The position numbers and the translations under genes are program-made. A stretch of 19,074 nucleotides of DNA from an uncultured Clostridia bacterium (lineage in GTDB: Bacteria > Bacillota > Clostridia > Oscillospirales > Ruminococcaceae): assembly GCA_945867255.1 (NCBI GenBank), contig CAMBHV010000006.1:1-19074 (forward strand), written 5' to 3'. Under the pieces are notes generated by a model that worked only from the letters and a program-made list of their open reading frames with translations, had not been told where the DNA came from and searched no databases. Of this stretch, positions 14,655 to 19,074 are shown one piece after another; the first letter of the stretch is position 1, and the number at the start of each line of letters is the position of its first letter.

Positions 14655-15545
14655 TTATGCTGCAGGCAGCACGCTGCCCTCATAATTCGAAGTGATCCAT
14701 TCTTTCATCTCGTCGCTCTTCAAAACACTCACCAGTTTCTGAATGTCTTCACGCGTTTCGTCGCCTGCACGCACCGCAATAATGTTGGCAAACACACCGG
14801 CCGCTTCACCTTGTGCATCCTCTGTAGCCAACAGCTTATCAGACAGACCGGCAGGAATAGCGTAGTTCCCGTTGATCACCGCAAAATCAAGATCCGGCAG
14901 AGTGGCCGGCAGCATAGCCGCCTCCAGTGCCTCAATTTTCACATTATGGGGGTTCTCAGCAATGCCATCGTACTCAGTGAAATTGATGTTTTCTGCCTCG
15001 CGGAAGGTATCCAGCGTAATACCATCCTTCAAGGTGAGTACACCGTTATCTTGCAGCAGCAGAAGCGCGCGGCCACCATTGGTAGCATCGGCCGGAATAC
15101 CGATCACAGCACCATCCGGCACATTGGCAAGGTCGTCAGATTTGCCGGCATAAATGCCCAGAGGTTCATAGTGGATAGCCCCGGCAGACACCAAATCCGT
15201 GCCATTTTCGGCATTGAAGTTCAGCAGATAAGGCTCATGCTGGAAGTAGTTTGCATCCAGCGACCCTTCCTGCAAAGCGGTGTTGGGCATAACGTAATCG
15301 TCAAATTCTACAATTTCCAACGTGATGCCCTCGGCAGCCAGCAATTCTGCCGCGTGTTCCAGAATTTCGGCATGTGGCGAAGGCGAGGCTCCCACCTTTA
15401 ATGTCACATTTCCCGCTGTGCTGCCTGCTACAGACCCCGAGGCCGGCGTGCTGCCGGAGGTAGCGGAAGATGTTGCCGTGCCACCGCATGCCACAAGTGC
15501 CAGCGCAAGGCACAAAACAAGGCAAAGTGCTGTCAATTTTTTCAT
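14655..15545 (-). CDS. metQ: Methionine ABC transporter substrate-binding lipoprotein MetQ
   Basis: This is a 296-residue NlpA/MetQ lipoprotein. The N-terminus MKKLTALCLVLCLALALVAC is a lipoprotein signal with the lipobox LVAC, so Cys20 is the lipidated residue, followed by a Gly/Ser/Thr-rich linker. The mature domain shows the family motifs VGASPSPHAEILEHA, LEIVEFDDYVMPN, LDANYFQHEPYL, IGIPADATNGGRALLLLQ and FAVINGNYAI. It captures methionine outside the cell and delivers it to MetI/MetN. The start at 15545 has AGGAG 8 nt upstream; an in-frame upstream ATG would precede the signal peptide. It is third in the T-box-controlled operon. Confidence 0.95.
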   Translation of the reverse strand: MKKLTALCLVLCLALALVACGGTATSSATSGSTPASGSVAGSTAGNVTLKVGASPSPHAEILEHAAELLAAEGITLEIVEFDDYVMPNTALQEGSLDANYFQHEPYLLNFNAENGTDLVSAGAIHYEPLGIYAGKSDDLANVPDGAVIGIPADATNGGRALLLLQDNGVLTLKDGITLDTFREAENINFTEYDGIAENPHNVKIEALEAAMLPATLPDLDFAVINGNYAIPAGLSDKLLATEDAQGEAAGVFANIIAVRAGDETREDIQKLVSVLKSDEMKEWITSNYEGSVLPAA

Positions 15546-15586
15546 GATATTCTCTCCTTTTCCCTCTCTTATTCCAAACGGCCGTT

Positions 15587-16255
15587 TCAACGGTTTCTCT
15601 TATCCGCCCTACGGGCCGAAAGGTCAAAAATAATTTGGATTGCACACACCAGTAAAATCAAAAGTACGATACACGCATACATCACGTCTTTCTGGTAGCG
15701 CTGATATCCAAAGCGATATGCCAGGTTACCAAGCCCCCCTGCGCCAAATGCACCGGTAATGGCCGTGTAACCCAAAATGGTAATGATGCTGATAGACAGC
15801 CCTCTCAACAAGCTGGGAACACTTTCCACAAGCAACACGCGCGTGACGATCTGCCACCGGGTGGCACCCATACATTCGGCAGCCTCCACCACACCAGAAT
15901 CAATTTCCTCCAGGCTTTGTTCCACCATGCGGGCAATGAACGGGGAGGCCGAGATAGTAAGCGGTACAAGCGCTGCGTTCAGGCCGATGCTGGTGCCTAA
16001 AAGCAACCGTGTAAAAGGAATAACAAAAATCATCAAAATCAGGAACGGCAGGCTGCGCAGGATATTAATTATCCAGCCAAACACGGCATGAAACCTTGGT
16101 GCTGCCGCAATTCCGCCGCGCTTTGTCACCGTCAACAGCACGCCCATCGGCAAGCCCAACACATAGGCCATTGCCGTAGTGGCCAGCGTCATGTACACGC
16201 TTTCCCACACGCCCTCTGCCAAAAGAGCGCCATATTGTGAAAAAAATTGTGCCAC
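15587..16255 (-). CDS. metI: Methionine ABC transporter permease MetI
   Basis: This is a 222-residue membrane permease with five predicted membrane segments. It carries the EAA loop, VEAAECMGATRWQIVTRVLL, that docks on the ATPase, and the family segments LRSLPFLILMIFVIPFTRL and GFQRYQKDVM-like FGYQRYQKDVM near the C-terminus. It starts with GTG at 16255, with GGGAGG in the end of metN as ribosome binding site. The metN stop lies 2 nt upstream, indicating tight coupling. It forms the membrane channel of the MetNIQ importer. Confidence 0.95.
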   Translation of the reverse strand: MAQFFSQYGALLAEGVWESVYMTLATTAMAYVLGLPMGVLLTVTKRGGIAAAPRFHAVFGWIINILRSLPFLILMIFVIPFTRLLLGTSIGLNAALVPLTISASPFIARMVEQSLEEIDSGVVEAAECMGATRWQIVTRVLLVESVPSLLRGLSISIITILGYTAITGAFGAGGLGNLAYRFGYQRYQKDVMYACIVLLILLVCAIQIIFDLSARRADKRNR

Positions 16256-16257
16256 TG

Positions 16258-16998
16258 TTATTCCTCCCTTCCCAGCAAGCGTCGGGTTTCGGCAGAGGCC
16301 GGGTTTGTAAACACCTGCGTTACCTCGCCCGTCTCAGCCAAACGTCCATCCGAAATCACAGCCACGCGGCCACAAATCGCCTTTACTACCGCCAGTTCAT
16401 GTGTAATGATCAGAATAGTAACCCCTAACTTACGGTTAATATCCTGCAAAAGGGCTAACATCGCCTTCGTGGTCAGCGGATCCAGTGCACTGGTGGGCTC
16501 ATCACACAAAAGAATCTCCGGGCGCGTAGCCAAAGCACGCGCAATGGCCACACGCTGCTTCTGCCCACCGGAAAGCTGCGCCGGGTAAGCGGAAGCCTTA
16601 TCTGCAAGGCCTACCAGGCTCAAAAGTTCCTGCACGCGCGTGGCCACCGCCTGCTTATCGTATCCTTTTTCCAATTTCAGGGGAAAAGCCACATTCTCTG
16701 CCACTGTTTTCTGCATCAACAGGTTATAGCCCTGAAATACCACGCCCATTTTACGCCTTGCACAGCGCAGCGCACCACCCGAAAGAGCAGCAAGGTCTTC
16801 CCCATCCAGCAACACGCGCCCTGTCGTAGGCTTTTCCAGCACGGACAAGCAGCGCAGCAGGGTGGATTTCCCCGCACCGGACATACCGATGATGCCGAAT
16901 ACCTCTCCATTTTCTACTCGAAGGCTCACATCTTCCAGTGCCACCACGCGACTGCTGCCATCGTTGAACACTTTTGTGAGATTTTGAATATCGATCAC
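16258..16998 (-). CDS. metN: Methionine ABC transporter ATPase MetN, short form
   Basis: This is a 246-residue ABC ATPase with Walker A GMSGAGKST, Q-loop VFQGYNLL, signature LSGGQKQR, Walker B ILLCDEPTSALD and H-loop ITHE. The match to MetN runs through the whole nucleotide-binding domain. The protein stops right after VFTNPASAETRRLL, where typical MetN (about 340 residues) continues into the NIL/ACT-like domain that binds methionine and inhibits transport. That domain is absent, with no remnant frame seen downstream because metI starts immediately. Start is GTG at 16998 with AAAGGAA 11 nt upstream. It is first in the operon behind the Met T-box. Function as methionine importer is strongly supported by MetI, MetQ and the T-box. 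Confidence 0.93.
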   Translation of the reverse strand: MIDIQNLTKVFNDGSSRVVALEDVSLRVENGEVFGIIGMSGAGKSTLLRCLSVLEKPTTGRVLLDGEDLAALSGGALRCARRKMGVVFQGYNLLMQKTVAENVAFPLKLEKGYDKQAVATRVQELLSLVGLADKASAYPAQLSGGQKQRVAIARALATRPEILLCDEPTSALDPLTTKAMLALLQDINRKLGVTILIITHELAVVKAICGRVAVISDGRLAETGEVTQVFTNPASAETRRLLGREE

Positions 16999-17024
16999 TG
17001 AGTTTCCCGTTCCTTTCTCTGGGC

Positions 17025-17315
17025 AAACAAAAACGCCCTTGAAGCTTTCGCTTCAAGGGCGACAAAAACCGCGGTACCACCTTGAATTCACGCATCCCTC
17101 ACAAGATACGCCTCTATCGCTGCGCTTTGCAGATGAAACAAAGTTACAGCGCGGCACTGTAACGGGTGCACCCGTCGCAGGCTAGCCCTCCCGGTTTGCC
17201 CACGCGACTCAGAGGCCATGTTCGGCTTTCGTTCCTTTACCCCTTTTCACCGGCCGGGGCTCTCTTTGAAAGTTCGTGAAAGCGTACTCTTCTCTTCACC
17301 GTCTTTACCTATTTG
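17025..17315 (-). promoter_or_regulatory. T-box riboswitch, methionine specifier
   Basis: This tRNA-sensing leader lies upstream of metN. On the minus strand the T-box AAGGTGGTACCGCGG lies at 17083-17069. It is followed by a terminator stem at 17061-17034 (12 bp, GAAA loop) and GTTTTTGTTT. Stem I has AGAGTACG near the start, AGAG and GGTGAAAA loop elements, and the specifier region GAACATGGCCTCTGAGTC. The specifier triplet is ATG (17219-17217), followed by G. Uncharged tRNA-Met should pair with AUG and the T-box to form the antiterminator and allow transcription of metNIQ. This agrees with the downstream genes. Confidence 0.93.
17034..17061 (-). terminator. T-box-controlled terminator
   Basis: CGCCCTTGAAGC with its perfect complement and a GAAA loop (minus strand), followed by GTTTTTGTTT. 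It is the terminator half of the Met T-box switch and ends ~36 nt before the metN start. Confidence 0.92.
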
Positions 17316-17321
17316 GCTATC

Positions 17322-17349
17322 ATTATACAGAGTTTTCATCAATTGTCAA
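17322..17349 (-). promoter_or_regulatory. Promoter of the Met T-box / metNIQ operon
   Basis: Perfect TTGACA (17349-17344), a 16-nt spacer, and perfect TATAAT (17327-17322) on the minus strand. The -35 lies within the last codons of the upstream yitT gene. Confidence 0.9.
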
Positions 17350-18229
17350 GCTTTTTCCCCTCGTGCCTGCCCGGCTTTGGCCGATAAAACATCTCATGCA
17401 CCGTATACACTGTAACAAACGCATCTTTATCCACCCGAGCAAGAAACGTCATCAGTTTTGCATACTCGGCCTTATTCACAATGGTTACAAACTCTCTCTG
17501 TTCGGCATAGTCATATGCGCCGACGGCTTCATAAAGTGTAGCGCCACTATGCAGATCTTCCAAAACAAATTTCCGAATTTCATCTACATGAGAAGATAAG
17601 ATACTTACTTTTTTCTTTGTGTTCAAGCCAAAGATAAAATGATCTAGTACAATCCCTCCCAAATATGTGCCAATAATGCTAAGTGCAACGGTCTTCACGT
17701 CATACACCAGTGCCGAGGAAAGCGCTACCACCATGCCAGACATGGAAAGCGCAGCACCCAATTCTATATGTAAATACCGGTTCAAGATCTTGGCCGCGAT
17801 GTCAAGCCCGCCGGAGGACGCATTACGCAAAAACAGCAGCGCAAGGCCGAGGCTTACCAGCATGGTATAACACAGCATATCCAAAAACTGATCGCCCATG
17901 ATGGAACGGTTGTTCGGAAATATCTTTTCCAGTATTCCTAGCAGCACTGGCATCAGTACAGACGTATATACGGTTTTGGCGCCGAATTCGTTTCCAATCA
18001 GCAAAAAGCCCAGCACCAGGCACACCACATTCAGAGCCATGGTGATCACAGACACCGGAAGCGGAATCAGGTTGGCCAGCACAATGGCGAGGCCAGACAT
18101 GCTGCCCACGGATAATTGACTGGGAATAAGAAAAAAGAACACCGCGCAGGTCACAATGGCAATTCCCAGCGTAATAACGCCCCAATCAGCCGCCATGTTC
18201 CATAATTTTGCACACTTATTCTGCTTCAT
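17339..18229 (-). CDS. YitT family membrane protein (DUF161 + DUF2179)
   Basis: This is a 296-residue protein. The N-terminal part has about five membrane segments: GVITLGIAIVTCAVFFFLIP, LSVGSMSGLAIVLANLIPLP, then further hydrophobic runs around GFLLIGNEFGAKT and the NASSGGLDIAAKIL loop. These match the YitT_membrane family; GxGxxLRxxxSSGGxDI is its signature (here FLRNASSGGLDI). The C-terminal DUF2179 domain (about residues 205-290) contains RKFVLEDLHSGATLYEAVGAY and the VTIVNKAEYAKLM/VDKDAFVTVYTVHEM segment. Function is not settled. The start at 18229 has GGGAGG 5 nt upstream. It lies 45 nt downstream of the GT-like gene on the same strand; the next operon's -35 overlaps its 3' end. Confidence 0.93.
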   Translation of the reverse strand: MKQNKCAKLWNMAADWGVITLGIAIVTCAVFFFLIPSQLSVGSMSGLAIVLANLIPLPVSVITMALNVVCLVLGFLLIGNEFGAKTVYTSVLMPVLLGILEKIFPNNRSIMGDQFLDMLCYTMLVSLGLALLFLRNASSGGLDIAAKILNRYLHIELGAALSMSGMVVALSSALVYDVKTVALSIIGTYLGGIVLDHFIFGLNTKKKVSILSSHVDEIRKFVLEDLHSGATLYEAVGAYDYAEQREFVTIVNKAEYAKLMTFLARVDKDAFVTVYTVHEMFYRPKPGRHEGKKLDN

Positions 18230-18242
18230 GGTTTCCTCCCTT

Positions 18243-18264
18243 GTCAGGCAACAGGGTGCCTGAC
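18243..18264 (-). repeat. Hairpin upstream of yitT
   Basis: A perfect 8-bp inverted repeat, GTCAGGCA/TGCCTGAC, with a 6-nt loop, directly before the yitT ribosome binding site. The T-rich tail is on the plus-strand side only, so on the minus strand it would not terminate. It could block the ribosome binding site partially or stop antisense transcripts. Confidence 0.45.
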
Positions 18265-18273
18265 TCTTTTCTT

Positions 18274-19074
18274 TCAGTTGTTTCGCCTGTGATAGATGTT
18301 TGCGCCCGTCTTGCCCATCATCCAAAAGCCCTGTGCCGCACACAGGGCCAGCATGGGCAAATAATTTACGATGTAACGGGCATTCGTCTCCCACAGGCAC
18401 AAAAACATGGCCAGCCCCAATATGCACAGCGGCGGAACCAGCGCGCGGTAATCCACCCGTTTTTTCACACACAGTGCCGCACTGCCCAAAAGCGCCATCA
18501 TAAATAATCCCGTCTCTATACCGTTACACCATGTTCTATACAGAGGATATCCCGTGCGACCAGGCAATAAAAAATCATGCAAAACCGTGTTTTTCCGAGG
18601 GTTGTCGTTCAAAAAGATATCCAAATCACATGTACCATTGCAAAAACACTTTTCTATCTTCCTGCGAAACAGGGCCATGGCATCTATCCCATCCATCGCA
18701 TGAAGGCGCTGGAGCAGGCGGTTTGCCACCTGCTGGCGTTTTTCTTCCGGCTCATCAAAGCTCTGCGTAAATGCGTCATCCTCTGCGTTCCATCCGCCGT
18801 CTCCCTGCATGCCCATCATCACCCAGTGCAACATGGGCGTATTCTTCTGCTTCGCTATTTGCATGTCAAGCTGGGCAGGATACACCGCCTTTGTCAAGGC
18901 CAGCTGGAAAATACCCACGCATAGCGCCGCGCATACAGCAATTCCAACGGCATGTTTTGGCCGGCGCCACAAAAAACAGATTACCACGACGGCAATGACA
19001 ACAATGCCCACTGTAGGTTTTATCAAAGTGCCGATTCCCACACAAAGGCCTGCCGTCAGATACCAAGCCACACT
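18274..19074 (-). CDS. Multi-pass membrane protein, possible glycosyltransferase (C-terminal part)
   Basis: At least 267 residues are visible; the gene runs off the right edge, so the N-terminus and any catalytic first loop are missing. The visible part has about five hydrophobic segments, with TLIKPTVGIVVIAVVVICFL near the start, a soluble stretch of about 110 residues with repeated charged residues, and a final pair of segments around LWETNARYIVNYLPMLALC. A (W/E)xxARY motif near the last segments and IKPT in an early one are common in GT-39/ArnT-like membrane glycosyltransferases that transfer sugars from polyprenyl phosphate. That is suggestive only. It may share a transcript with yitT, 45 nt downstream. 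Confidence 0.7.
   Translation of the reverse strand, partial: SVAWYLTAGLCVGIGTLIKPTVGIVVIAVVVICFLWRRPKHAVGIAVCAALCVGIFQLALTKAVYPAQLDMQIAKQKNTPMLHWVMMGMQGDGGWNAEDDAFTQSFDEPEEKRQQVANRLLQRLHAMDGIDAMALFRRKIEKCFCNGTCDLDIFLNDNPRKNTVLHDFLLPGRTGYPLYRTWCNGIETGLFMMALLGSAALCVKKRVDYRALVPPLCILGLAMFLCLWETNARYIVNYLPMLALCAAQGFWMMGKTGANIYHRRNN

Noticed and set aside
13655..15401. Long plus-strand frames opposite metG and metQ
   Set aside because: Both are shadows of well-identified minus-strand genes.

Overview
The window looks chromosomal and comes from a Gram-positive anaerobe of the Clostridia, probably the Oscillospiraceae/Ruminococcaceae. Reasons are the rimP-nusA-ylxR-ylxQ gene order, a Met T-box riboswitch, strong AGGAGG ribosome binding sites with several GTG/TTG starts, a MetG with a C-terminal tRNA-binding domain, YitT and DUF3783 proteins, and a moderately GC-rich sequence. 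The genus is an inference. I saw no tRNA, rRNA, insertion sequence, phage gene or CRISPR array.

Layout. 1-2130 (minus): the translation/transcription operon rimP-nusA-ylxR(rnpM)-ylxQ, the last gene cut by the window edge, behind a good sigma-A promoter and a 13-bp leader hairpin. 2172-3395 (minus): an RlmI-like 23S rRNA methyltransferase. It shares a short divergent promoter region with a CYTH-domain phosphohydrolase/cyclase-type protein (3509-3988, plus). 3989-4630 holds no gene I recognise and ends at a strong bidirectional terminator. 4763-5556 (minus): a two-gene unit, a DUF3783 protein followed by a cysteine-containing unknown protein, with its own promoter.

5727-6489 (plus) is the most unusual part. 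It is a ~760-nt stretch between a TATAAT box and an intrinsic terminator, without a credible protein gene, A/G-rich and full of short hairpins. Two adjacent hairpins have different stems but the identical 12-nt loop. I call it a candidate large structured non-coding RNA, in the size range of classes such as ROOL, GOLLD and OLE.

6510-10549 (plus): a promoter, a short leader with an intrinsic terminator (possible attenuator), then an ATP-grasp ligase resembling D-aspartate ligase, an aspartate/glutamate racemase and an asparagine synthetase. This matches the known Aslfm/RacD/AsnH logic: make D-Asp, attach it to the peptidoglycan stem peptide, and amidate it to D-Asn. A shared terminator separates it from a minus-strand pair, tatD and a CPBP-family membrane protein with an altered active-site motif.

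12551-17349 (minus) is a methionine block: a T-box leader with an AUG specifier controls metN-metI-metQ (a methionine ABC importer whose MetN lacks the usual C-terminal regulatory domain), followed by metG (methionyl-tRNA synthetase). 17339-19074 (minus): a YitT-family membrane protein and the C-terminal part of a multi-pass membrane protein, possibly a glycosyltransferase, running off the right edge.
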